From CAWAVN01 sp963825075 (GTDB taxonomy: Bacteria; Planctomycetota; Planctomycetia; Planctomycetales; Planctomycetaceae): a DNA stretch of 64,000 nt. How positions within the stretch are numbered: position 1 is the stretch's first letter; every line of letters starts with the position of its first letter. The stretch lies in the NCBI GenBank assembly GCA_963825075.1, contig CAWGRX010000009.1, forward strand, positions 205,736-269,735. Reading direction: 5' to 3'. Shown in pieces: positions 20,260-28,554 of this stretch. The translations under genes and the position numbers were made by a program. The notes beneath the pieces were generated by a model. The model saw only the letters and a program-made list of their open reading frames with translations, was not told the origin of the DNA and did no database searches.

Positions 20260-21531
20260 ATGTCTATTGCCATTGCCGACGTAGAAGCCCGCGAGATTCT
20301 CGATAGCCGGGGCAATCCCACGGTGGAAGTCGATGTGATTCTGGAAGACAACACCGTGGGCCGGGCCGCGGTCCCCAGCGGTGCCAGCACCGGGGAGCAC
20401 GAAGCCTGCGAGCTCCGCGACGGCGACAAAAAACGCTACGCGGGCAAAGGCGTCCAAAAAGCGGTGGCCAACGTCAACGAGCATCTGGCCGATGCGTTGA
20501 TCGACATGGACGTGACCCAGCAGGCCGCGATCGACCACAAAATGATCGACCTCGACGGAACGCCCAACAAGTCCCGCATGGGGGCCAATGCGATTCTGGC
20601 TTGCTCGCTCGCGGCGGCGCACGCGGCGGCGAAGGCGAGCTATTTGCCTTTGTACCGCTACCTGGGCGGCGTGGGGGCGAACTGCCTGCCCGCGCCGATG
20701 ATGAATATCATCAACGGCGGGGCCCACGCCAACAACGGCATCGACATGCAGGAGTTCATGATCATGCCCTTAGGCTTCGACCGCTTCGGCGAGGCCCTCC
20801 GCTGCGGCGTCGAGGTGTTCCATTCGCTCAAAAAAGTCCTTGCCGACAAGGGCCTCAGCACGGCGGTCGGCGATGAAGGCGGCTTCGCCCCCGACCTCAA
20901 AACCAACCAGGAAGCCATTGACGTGATCCTCACCGCCATCGAAAAAGCCGGCTACAAACCGGATGACGACGTCAAAATCGCCCTGGACTGCGCATCCAGC
21001 GAGTTTTACGACAAGAAGTCCAGCACCTATAACCTCGAAGGCAAAAAACTGGACTCCGGCCAAATGGCCGACTTTTTGGCGGAGTGGGTCGGCAAATATC
21101 CAATCTGCTCCGTCGAAGACGGCTGCGATGAAAACGATTGGGAGGGCTGGAAAATCCTGACCGATAAACTCGGCTCCAAATGCCAACTCGTGGGCGATGA
21201 TTTGTTCGTCACCAACGTGCAAAGGCTCCAGGAAGGGATCGACAAAGGCATTGCCAACAGCATTTTGATCAAAGTTAACCAGATCGGCACGCTCACCGAA
21301 ACCATCGACGCCGTGCAGCTGGCCGCCCGCCACGGCTACACCTCCGTGATGAGCCACCGCAGCGGGGAAACGGAGGACACGACGATCGCCGACCTCGCGG
21401 TGGCGTTGTCCACGGGGCAGATTAAAACCGGTTCCGCCAGCCGAACCGATCGAATCTGCAAATACAACCAACTTTTGCGGATCGAAGAACAACTGGGCGA
21501 CGAAGCCCGATACGGCGGAACGATCCGATGA
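20260..21531 (+). CDS. eno: Enolase (phosphopyruvate hydratase)
   Basis: 423 residues, complete. It interconverts 2-phosphoglycerate and phosphoenolpyruvate in glycolysis. Diagnostic segments are EILDSRGNPTVEVDV, AVPSGASTGEHEA (mobile loop), GDEGGFAPDL, VGDDLFVTN, ILIKVNQIGTLTET (catalytic Lys) and SHRSGETEDTTIADLAVA. Metal ligands Asp/Glu/Asp are in the expected places (ALDCASSEF, SVEDGCDE, VGDD). AAAGGA ten bases upstream of the ATG is a plausible ribosome-binding site. The following FtsB-like gene starts 90 bp downstream on the same strand. Confidence 0.98.
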   Translation: MSIAIADVEAREILDSRGNPTVEVDVILEDNTVGRAAVPSGASTGEHEACELRDGDKKRYAGKGVQKAVANVNEHLADALIDMDVTQQAAIDHKMIDLDGTPNKSRMGANAILACSLAAAHAAAKASYLPLYRYLGGVGANCLPAPMMNIINGGAHANNGIDMQEFMIMPLGFDRFGEALRCGVEVFHSLKKVLADKGLSTAVGDEGGFAPDLKTNQEAIDVILTAIEKAGYKPDDDVKIALDCASSEFYDKKSSTYNLEGKKLDSGQMADFLAEWVGKYPICSVEDGCDENDWEGWKILTDKLGSKCQLVGDDLFVTNVQRLQEGIDKGIANSILIKVNQIGTLTETIDAVQLAARHGYTSVMSHRSGETEDTTIADLAVALSTGQIKTGSASRTDRICKYNQLLRIEEQLGDEARYGGTIR

Positions 21532-21620
21532 GGTTCGAGCCGGGGTTTTCAGGCAGTCGATAGAAGAAAGGAGCAAAGGGGCAAAGGCCACAAAGGAGCA
21601 AAGGGAAAGTCCAAGCCGGT

Positions 21621-22289
21621 GTGACCACGGATACCGCTACCACTGCCGCCGACAAACTCGAACCGCCGGATTCCTCCGCTCGCGAAACGCGGGAGGGATC
21701 TTGGGTGGTGTCGTTATTGTTTTGGGGGACGATGCTGGGGGCGGGGCTGCTGTACGCGGCGGTGGCTCTCTCGCCGAAGTTGGTGTTCTATCTTAAGTTG
21801 CGGGATGAGCATTATCAGACGCAGGTCAAGCTGGTGACCTTGGAGCACCGGGTGCTGTATCTGAAAAGAGTGATCCATGCCCTGGAACATGATCCGGAAT
21901 TCGCCGCCGAGCACGCCCGCGTGGAATTGGACGCGCAGCGGCCGGGCGACGAGCGGATTCCGGTGGATCGGAGCCTGTACTTCACTCCGGACGCCCAGTT
22001 CGATCCCTCGATGTTCAAAAAGAGCATCCTGCCCTGGTATATGGATCTGCTGGAAATCGTTGCTGAGGATCAACCCAGGCCGCGGGGCTTGTTGATTGCC
22101 GCCGGCTTGATGTCGCTGTTTGCGTTCACGTTTTTTCAGGAATCGCAAACTTCCCAGATTCTAGCGGGCGTCCGGGCCGTCAAAAACGGTTGGCTGCGTG
22201 CCACCGCCCGCTATCGCTCCACTGCTTCGACTCAGCCTGAAGAGATGGCGGAATCCGAAGTCTCGACCTCCGGCCATTCGCCAACGTGA
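21621..22289 (+). CDS. FtsB/DivIC-like septum formation initiator family protein
   Basis: 222 residues, GTG start. One membrane helix (about residues 29-52, LLFWGTMLGAGLLYAAVAL) is followed by a heptad-rich coiled coil (QVKLVTLEHRVLYLKRVIHALEHDPEF) and then EHARVELDAQRPGDERI. The last part matches the FtsB/DivIC pattern of a coiled coil, then 'DPxxxExxAR..L'. A second hydrophobic stretch near residue 155 and a polar tail are extra compared with FtsB. In Actinobacteria and many Gammaproteobacteria ftsB lies next to eno, and the same order here supports the assignment. FtsB bridges FtsL and FtsQ in the divisome. Planctomycetes generally lack FtsZ, so its partner proteins are uncertain. Confidence 0.68.
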   Translation: MTTDTATTAADKLEPPDSSARETREGSWVVSLLFWGTMLGAGLLYAAVALSPKLVFYLKLRDEHYQTQVKLVTLEHRVLYLKRVIHALEHDPEFAAEHARVELDAQRPGDERIPVDRSLYFTPDAQFDPSMFKKSILPWYMDLLEIVAEDQPRPRGLLIAAGLMSLFAFTFFQESQTSQILAGVRAVKNGWLRATARYRSTASTQPEEMAESEVSTSGHSPT

Positions 22290-22571
22290 TGTCTTGCCGA
22301 CGCGCCTCTGTCGAAAATTGACAGACCTCTCGCCGAGCTTTCCAGTTTTTGTCCCCAATTTGGATTAAACTCATCAAAATGAGTTTGACATCTGAAACGG
22401 GCGTGTTAACTTGGTGTCAAGCTGGGAAGAATGAGCAGTCTTTTTGAAAAAGGCAGACTTTGCTGGATAGCGGAAGAACGGACTTTGCTGAGCCTTCCCA
22501 TCAGAGAAACACACCCTAAAGAGCGTTGGGTTACGCGTCGTGGTTATTTTACTTTCTGGGAGGTTGGAAAC

Positions 22572-23114
22572 ATGAATCGAAAGTTTTTGGGACTGTTGGC
22601 GTTGGGGATGTTGGCTGTGGGGCTTTCGATGGCGGCAAACACCACGGCGGAAGGCGGATTGTGCAGTTGGTTGTTCGGCCGCAGCCACTGTGCACCGGCG
22701 TGCCAGCCGTATTGTGCTTCGATGTGCGATTTCGATGATGACGATTGGGAAAACATGCGGCGGGCCTGCCATCCCGTGTGCGCCCCCGTGTGCCATCCCA
22801 GGTATTACTCGGCTTGTTGCCCACCCGTGTGCCAGCCGGTCTGTCATCCCAGGTATTACTCGGCTTGCCACCCGGTGTGCCAACCGATGTACCGTCACGT
22901 TTGCCAGCCAATGTGCCAGCCGGTGTGTCATCCCGTCGTGAATTGCTGCACGCCGGCTCCCACCTGTTGCTCGCCCGCCCCGACTTGCTGCTCGCCAATG
23001 CCTTCGACTGTGATGCCCGAAAAGGTCGAGGGTGAAAAGAAAGAAGGCGAAGCCGAAAAGTCCGAAGAAGCAGCTCCCGAGAAAGCTGAAGGCGCCGATG
23101 CGGAAGCAAAATAG
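22572..23114 (+). CDS. Cysteine-rich exported protein with CxPxCHP repeats
   Basis: 180 residues from the ATG at 22572, which follows GGGAGGTTGG; the frame is open further upstream but without signal. A signal peptide (MNRKFLGLLALGMLAVGLSMAA) is followed by about 23 cysteines in roughly 110 residues, arranged as CxxxC units such as CHPVCAPVCHP and CQPVCHP. A 17-residue unit containing CHPRYYSAC occurs twice, as an almost perfect DNA repeat (22794-22816 and 22845-22867). Three CC pairs follow (NCC, TCCSPAP, TCCSP), then a highly acidic/Lys tail. It could be a disulfide-crosslinked or metal-binding envelope protein. No homologous family is recognised. Confidence 0.72.
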   Translation: MNRKFLGLLALGMLAVGLSMAANTTAEGGLCSWLFGRSHCAPACQPYCASMCDFDDDDWENMRRACHPVCAPVCHPRYYSACCPPVCQPVCHPRYYSACHPVCQPMYRHVCQPMCQPVCHPVVNCCTPAPTCCSPAPTCCSPMPSTVMPEKVEGEKKEGEAEKSEEAAPEKAEGADAEAK

Positions 23115-23177
23115 TAAAATAACGAAAGAGCAACTCCACAAAGGTGCGGCTCGTTCACGTTGATTTGCCAACCATCA

Positions 23178-23209
23178 CAGCCGAGCTTTTTGAAAGCTCG
23201 GCTGTTTTT
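23178..23209. terminator. Strong rho-independent terminator
   Basis: The perfect 12-base arms CAGCCGAGCTTT and AAAGCTCGGCTG surround a 3-base loop and are followed by TTTTT on the plus strand. It is 64 bp after the Cys-rich gene. It can also serve the convergent DUF58 gene, whose stop is at 23232. Confidence 0.9.
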
Positions 23210-23231
23210 GGTTTGCATCTGGGAGGACCTC

Positions 23232-24149
23232 TCAGGATTTGCGGCGGGTGCGCAGCTTCCAAAAAGGCGCCCAGAGCCAGATGATAAGGCTGGGACGTGA
23301 CGAGCTTTTGATAATCCACGCCCGCGGTCCCGCAGATTTTCACCAAGTCCTCGCAGAACTCGCGGTACTGCTGGAGGTAAAGCGTTCGCAGTTGATGGGG
23401 ATCGACCAGCACGTGGTGCGGGGGGCGTTCCAGGCTGTGAAACTTCGTGGGACGTTTGAACGGAAAGTCCTCCTCTTCCGGGGCGACGACGTGAAACAAG
23501 ATCACCTCGTTCCGCGTGTGCCGGAATTGCTTGAGGGCCGTCGCCAAGGGAGCGATCCGATCGAAGCAGTCGCTTAAAATCACGATTAAACTCCGGCGTT
23601 TGATGGTGGGCAGGATCCGCTCAAACACGCGCACAGGCCGGTTTCCCGGCCGGGTCTTCGGCGTTCGAGGAGTTCGGTCATCCGCCGAAAGTTCTGGGGG
23701 TTCGCCGAGGGATCGAAGCGGTCGCGGATTTTGTTGTCGAAAGTGATCAGGCCCGCCTGGTCCCGCTGCCGGAGCAGCAAATAGCCCAGCGACGCCGCCA
23801 GATACCGGCAGTAGTCGAACTTGCTGAGCGTGCTTTCGCCGTAGGCCATGCTGCCGGAGGCATCGACGAGCAGATAGCAGCGGAGGTTGGTCTCGTCCTC
23901 GAACTCTTTGATGTAGTATTTGCCGGTTTTGCCGTAGGCCCGCCAGTCGATGTGCCGGATTTCATCGCCGGGGTAGTATTGGCGGTGTTCGACGAACTCG
24001 ATGCTGGAGCCTTTGAAGGGGCTTTTGTGCTGGCCCATGATAAACCCCTCCACGACCAGCTTGGCGACGACCTCCAGCTTGCCGAACTTGGCAAGCGCCG
24101 TGGGATCGAGAATGGGAACGTCGGCATGCGGACGGGTCAGGCTTTTCAC
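23232..24149 (-). CDS. DUF58 domain-containing protein, frameshifted
   Basis: A GTG start at 24149 gives VKSLTRPHADVPILDPTAL, followed by the canonical DUF58 core (IEFVEHRQYYPGDEIRHIDWRAYGKTGKYYIKEFEDE) and a VWA-like fold with LLVDASGSM and a second part SLIVILSDCFDR. The frame breaks near 23640, and again in a TTTTT run near 23265; the recovered end reads KLRTRRKS. DUF58 proteins usually work with a MoxR ATPase and VWA proteins. No MoxR gene is present in this window. Function is unknown. It converges on the Cys-rich gene and shares its terminator. Confidence 0.82.
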
Positions 24150-24452
24150 AGAGTCACGTTTCTTTGGTTTGACCGGTTGGCGATGATGCGGCAGGACTTC
24201 GCGAAACGCCGGAACGTGCGGGCGAAATCCCAATCGCTCACAACAATTCTCCCAGAAACCGCGGCCAAAAGGCAACAGATTTGCAGGAATGACTGGGGAG
24301 AGATTTTCCCGGCGGAGTGTTAACTCGCATTACCACCCCGCGCACACTTTGTTAACCGGCGTTCCGATTCCGGTCAGAAGCCGGCGTTCGGTCAACGTCC
24401 CCCGGAGCGAATCCGCGCCTCTGAATTTTTTCCAAACCGCCTGAGCGCGATT

Positions 24453-24875
24453 ATGACGCATCCACCGATTTGGCTGGCAGAAACGGCGAACCGCGTGGCC
24501 GCCCAGTTTCACAGCGCGGAGGCTTTAGCCCCCGTGGGCTGCCATTATTTCTACGATGAAGAGCAGAGCGTGTGGGAGGTGACGATTTTTGTTTCCGGCA
24601 CCGAGACCCTCGGTGGCGAAAAGGACGGCCGGCGGACGCACTCCCGCTTCTCCGTCAGCATCGTCGGGGTGAGCAAGCTCTTTTCCGAAATCCGCGAATT
24701 CTCCTGGCAGGCGGTTTCGCTGGGGGAAGACGACGACCTTGGCCCGCATCTGTCGGTCGAAGGTTTAATCGGCCCGCATCCGATTTGGCTAAGGATCACC
24801 GCCCGTCCGCCCGAGCCGTTCGAGCCGGGCCGAATCGCCGACGTCTCCCGCCGTGGATTTCAAGACCTCTGGTGA
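24453..24875 (+). CDS. Conserved hypothetical protein
   Basis: 140 residues, complete and coding-like. It begins MTHPPIWLAETANRVAAQFH and contains WEVTIFVSGTETLGG and RFSVSIVGVSKLFSEIREFSW. This is an alternating beta pattern without signal or membrane segment, so it is probably a cytoplasmic beta-rich protein. No family is recognised. It diverges from the DUF58 gene; the 303 bp between them hold no further gene or clear site. A rhodanese gene follows 173 bp downstream on the same strand. Confidence 0.7.
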   Translation: MTHPPIWLAETANRVAAQFHSAEALAPVGCHYFYDEEQSVWEVTIFVSGTETLGGEKDGRRTHSRFSVSIVGVSKLFSEIREFSWQAVSLGEDDDLGPHLSVEGLIGPHPIWLRITARPPEPFEPGRIADVSRRGFQDLW

Positions 24876-25048
24876 AGAAAGCGGAGCGCGAAGAGCCGGA
24901 AATTCTGTTGGGAGTGATTGGTTTTGGATGCCAACTGGTGCATCGCAGTGGCAAAGCCAGCGGAGCCAGTGGTACACTCCGGACGAAGGAGAAAATAAAT
25001 AGAATGCCCGAGGATTCCCCTTAGAAAAAAGCCAGAGGAGCAACCAGC

Positions 25049-25429
25049 ATGGGCAAGAAGCACTCGGAGCGGTTTTTGCAGGTCGTCAATGAAGCCAAGC
25101 AGCACGTGCGCGAATGCCTGGTCGAGGATGTGAAACGGCGGCTCGACGCCGGCGACTCGTTTCATCTGGTCGACGTCCGCGAAGAAAGCGAATATGCCAA
25201 AGGGCACCTGCCGGGCGCGGCGCACCTGGGCAAAGGCGTGATCGAACGTGACATCGAGAACGCCATTCCTGACGCCCACGCGGAAATCGTCCTTTACTGC
25301 GGCGGCGGATATCGCTCGGCTCTCGCGGCGGACAGCCTCCAGCGGATGGGTTATGACAACGTCATCTCGATGGACGGGGGCTTTCGCGGCTGGAAAGACG
25401 CCGGCTACCCCATCGAAGGCGCACCGTGA
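25049..25429 (+). CDS. Rhodanese-like domain protein
   Basis: 126 residues, with AGAGGAG upstream of the ATG. A single rhodanese domain spans almost the whole protein: FHLVDVREESEYAKGHLPGAAHLGKG, then the active-site loop YCGGGYRS with the sulfur-carrying Cys, and MDGGFRGWKDAGYPIE at the end. No signal peptide, so it is probably cytosolic. Single-domain rhodaneses transfer sulfane sulfur. The specific acceptor is unknown. Confidence 0.92.
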   Translation: MGKKHSERFLQVVNEAKQHVRECLVEDVKRRLDAGDSFHLVDVREESEYAKGHLPGAAHLGKGVIERDIENAIPDAHAEIVLYCGGGYRSALAADSLQRMGYDNVISMDGGFRGWKDAGYPIEGAP

Positions 25430-25613
25430 CTCCACTCGCATCCCTCACAGATCATCCAACCGGTGCGGCCGGCCGATCTGGGATTTCGTGTTGCCCAATG
25501 AGAAACTTCCGGCAGCGGGCGGAATGTGAGCTATGTTTTTCTAAAGTCGATCGGATTATTGCCCGCGCCGGATTTCCGCGCACGGTTCGCCCTCTGCTTT
25601 GGAGAAACATTTT

Positions 25614-25988
25614 ATGTCGGGTGATCCCTGGAGCCGACCCACGTTGGAAGATCTGCAACGGGTCTTGGAAAGCATTGACAAATCGCCCGGCGAGCACGTT
25701 CGCGAAGCCGAGCGTTTGGAACTCTCGGTGCCGGCGGAAATCACCACCCGCCGCGGCAACACCATCTCCGCCATGACCCGCGAAATTAGCCGGTTGGGGA
25801 TCGGGATGTTGCACCGCGGCTCGCTTTCGCCCGGCGAAGTCACCGTGCGGATGGCCAGCGAAACCCGCCAGTTCGAATACCGCGTGCTCATTGAATGGTG
25901 CCACCCTTGCGAGAACGGCATGTTCTTAAGCGGCGGCCGCTTCCTCCGCAAACGCAGCGAATCGTCATCGGACAGCGAAGACGAATAA
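25614..25988 (+). CDS. PilZ-like domain protein
   Basis: 124 residues from the ATG at 25614, preceded by TTGGAGAAA. The sequence reads EAERLELSVPAEITTRRGNTISAMTREISRLGIGMLH, which fits the PilZ pattern of an Arg-containing N-terminal motif plus a 'D/N-x-S-x-x-G' turn. Here the turn is EISRLGIG, so the Asp of the c-di-GMP motif is replaced by Glu. A beta-barrel segment follows, then WCHPCENGMFLSGGRFL and an acidic Ser tail. c-di-GMP binding is therefore uncertain. It may be a PilZ-related barrel without ligand. Confidence 0.7.
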   Translation: MSGDPWSRPTLEDLQRVLESIDKSPGEHVREAERLELSVPAEITTRRGNTISAMTREISRLGIGMLHRGSLSPGEVTVRMASETRQFEYRVLIEWCHPCENGMFLSGGRFLRKRSESSSDSEDE

Positions 25989-26053
25989 CCTTCAAAAAAT
26001 GACCAATGACCGGGCACCGATGACCAACAAAAACATTGGTCATTGGGACTTGG

Positions 26054-27121
26054 TCATTTCTCGCCGGGCAGTTCAAAAACGTGCAGCGGGGAATAGTTGC
26101 CCAAGTATTTGCCCTGTTTATCCTTGACGGCTCCGTTGCCTTGGCTGTTGCGGTTGGTGGCGGAGACGACGACCTGCCGGCCGCCGGGATGCAGAGCCAG
26201 CGAGTGGCAGTTGCTGAGTTTTTTATAAATCCAGAAAGGCTTTTCTTCGCCCAGGCGGTGAAAGGCGAATTGCCCGCGTCCCGGCTGGCCGCTGGTGACG
26301 GTCATAAAAAAGCCTCGAGGATGCCGGGCCAGGTCGAACACAAACCCATCGTTGGAATCGCCCTGGTGCAAGGCATCTTTTGACTTGCCGGACTTCCAGT
26401 CGAAGAACCGCACGGTGGGAATGCCCAAGCCTCGGCCGGTGCTGGTCGGTTCGGAGCCTGCGACTAACAGCGTGTTCCCGTCATCGTGAAACTCCAACAC
26501 GCGGATGCCCGCCACATCTTGATCCCGCTGGTAATAATGCAGCGAAGACGCGTCGATCTCGCGGATTGATTTTCCTGTCTCCAGATCCCAGACCTTGATC
26601 TTGCCGAACAAATCCCCGCTGACAGCGGTTTTGCCATCGGGATGAATCGCCACCGCGAACACATCTTCGCCGTGATTGAGTTCTAAAAGCGATTGGCCGT
26701 CGTCCACGTTCCACAACCGAAGCAAGCCGTCCCGCCCGCAGGTCAAAAGTTTGGTGCCATCCACACTTAAGGCGATCGACCGCACCCAGCCATCGTGGGC
26801 TTGCTCTTTTTGCCAGCGCGGCTTCGGGTTCTGTTCTTCATATGGCCACGCGATGAGGCCGCCCCACGAGTCGGCGGTGAAGAGCAATTTCGTCTGGGAA
26901 GCAAACGCGATCGCTGTCACCCATCCGCGGTGTCCCTCGAGCGCGGGAAGCTCCTTCGGTTCCTCGCCTGCCCAATTCCAGCGGTGAACGAGGGCATCAT
27001 AACCCCCCGCCGCCAGGAAGCGGCCGTCCGGACTGAACCGCACCCCGTAAACCTGCCGATCCAACTCGATCGCCCGCACCTCCCGCGGCTCGGTCGCGGG
27101 CATCTCTTTTTGTTTGGCCAT
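26054..27121 (-). CDS. WD40 repeat domain-containing protein
   Basis: 355 residues without a signal peptide. WD40-type blades can be followed from the N-terminus: VYGVRFSPDGRFLAAGGYDALVHRWNW, WVTAIAFASQTKLLFTADSWGGLIAW, WVRSIALSVDGTKLLTCGRDGLLRLWN, VFAVAIHPDGKTAVSGDLFGKIKVWD, then more degenerate blades, probably a seven-bladed propeller. Such proteins are common beside DUF1501 and DUF1549/DUF1553 genes in planctomycetes, as here (the DUF1501 gene ends about 120 bp upstream on the same strand). It is probably a protein-interaction scaffold. The partner is unknown. Confidence 0.9.
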   Translation of the reverse strand: MAKQKEMPATEPREVRAIELDRQVYGVRFSPDGRFLAAGGYDALVHRWNWAGEEPKELPALEGHRGWVTAIAFASQTKLLFTADSWGGLIAWPYEEQNPKPRWQKEQAHDGWVRSIALSVDGTKLLTCGRDGLLRLWNVDDGQSLLELNHGEDVFAVAIHPDGKTAVSGDLFGKIKVWDLETGKSIREIDASSLHYYQRDQDVAGIRVLEFHDDGNTLLVAGSEPTSTGRGLGIPTVRFFDWKSGKSKDALHQGDSNDGFVFDLARHPRGFFMTVTSGQPGRGQFAFHRLGEEKPFWIYKKLSNCHSLALHPGGRQVVVSATNRNSQGNGAVKDKQGKYLGNYSPLHVFELPGEK

Positions 27122-27242
27122 GATCTTTATTCCAAGTCGAAGGGTATCTCAATTTAAGCAGGGAATCTGAAAAGAAACTGCTCAGCTATCCGGCGAACCG
27201 GGGTGGACCACCCTGCGGGCGGTGCCCCCCTGCGGCTAATGA

Positions 27243-28534
27243 TTATGCCAACAATTCCGAAATGGCGCTCGATCTCATCGTGCGCGATCGGCAGCGGCTG
27301 CGTACCGTTCATGTATTGGGTGGTTTCGGGATTGATGCCCAAAGCGCGGAACCAAGTGTGGAACATCGCACCGATGTCGTGAGCCTCCGTGACGATGTCG
27401 GTGCCCTGGGCGTTCGTTTCGCCGACGACCACGCCGGGACGAATGCCCGTACCGGCCATCGCCAGCGACCAGGCGTTCGGCCAGTGGTCGCGGCCGACCG
27501 AACCGTTGATCCGCGGCGTCCGTCCGAACTCGGCCATCACGAGGATCAACACGTGATCGAGCATCCCGCGGTCTTTCAGATCGTCCAAGAGAGCCGAGAG
27601 CGATTGATCGACTTTGGGCATCCGGCTGGCGTGGGCGTTGAAGTTGTCGCCATGCGTGTCCCAACCGTAGGAGGTGACTTTCACAAACCGCACGCCCGCT
27701 TCCAAAAGCCTGCGGCCCAAGAGCATATGCCGGCCCAGATCGTGCTTGCCATCGCGCTCGCGGTCGGAGTCGGGGAGCCGGGATTCATCGAACAAGTCGG
27801 TCCGCTCCATCAGCTTATGGGCGACATCATAGACATAACCTTGCGCTTCGCTGCTGTCCTTCGGGTGCCGTTCCGCATAGCGGTCGTTGAACAGTTTCCG
27901 CAGCCGATTGCGGGCCAGATCGTCGGCGTCGCTCAAGCCTTCGGGGCGGAGCATGTTATCCGGCGGCTTGCCGTCGCCCAACGCGAGCGCCCCATACTTC
28001 GCCCCCAAGAAGCCGGCGTATTTGGAGATGAACCCGCCACTTCCCGGCTTGACCCAAATATAAGGCGGCAACCCGCTGGAGCAGGGGCCGAGCAATTTCG
28101 CGACCGCCGACCCCATGAAAGGATACACCACGCCGCGGTTCTTAGGATGCCCGCGGAGAATTTTGCCGATGCCCGACGAGTGGTTCGGGTCTTCGGTCCG
28201 CATGCTGCGCACGATGGACAAGAGGTGCATTCGCTTCGCGACGTTCGGCATCAGCTCGCTGATTTGGACGCCGGGCAGCGACGTGGAAATCGAGCGAAAC
28301 GGCCCGCCGTACTGCGTGTTGGGCTTGGGGTCCCAGGACTCGAGTTGGCTCATCCCGCCGTCGAGCCATGAGCAGCAGCACTTGTTTTTCCTTGGACTTC
28401 AGCTGCTCGGCCACGGCGGGTTTGAGAAACGTCCCCAATCCGAACCCGGCGGCCGATCCCGCGAGTCCGCCCAACATCCGCCGCCGGGAGATCTGATGTT
28501 CCCAAGGCTGGCATCGGTGAGTTTGTCTTTTCAT
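27243..28534 (-). CDS. DUF1501 domain-containing protein with Tat signal, frameshifted
   Basis: The start at 28534 gives a Tat leader (SRRRMLGGLAGSAAGFGLG). The frame is lost near 28360, just after KQVLLL, and continues in the next frame as MSQLESWDPKP. The rest is typical DUF1501 (sulfatase-fold exported protein): FISKYAGFLGAKYG, GVRFVKVTSYGWDTHGDNFNAH, LILVMAEFGRTPRINGSVGRDHWP and NAWSLAMAGTGIRPG. A second shift near 27268 leads to SAISELLA and a stop at 27243-27245; without it the frame runs into a repeat. The family is hugely expanded in Planctomycetota. It is downstream of a DUF1549/DUF1553 gene, its usual partner. Confidence 0.85.
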
Positions 28535-28554
28535 CGCGCTCTTCCATTCCGACG

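Noticed and set aside
20770..21591. Minus-strand 273-codon open frame opposite eno
   Set aside because: Shadow of a highly conserved enolase gene.
27262..28371. Plus-strand 369-codon open frame opposite the DUF1501 gene
   Set aside because: The DUF1501 reading on the minus strand, although frameshifted, has many family motifs; the plus frame has none.
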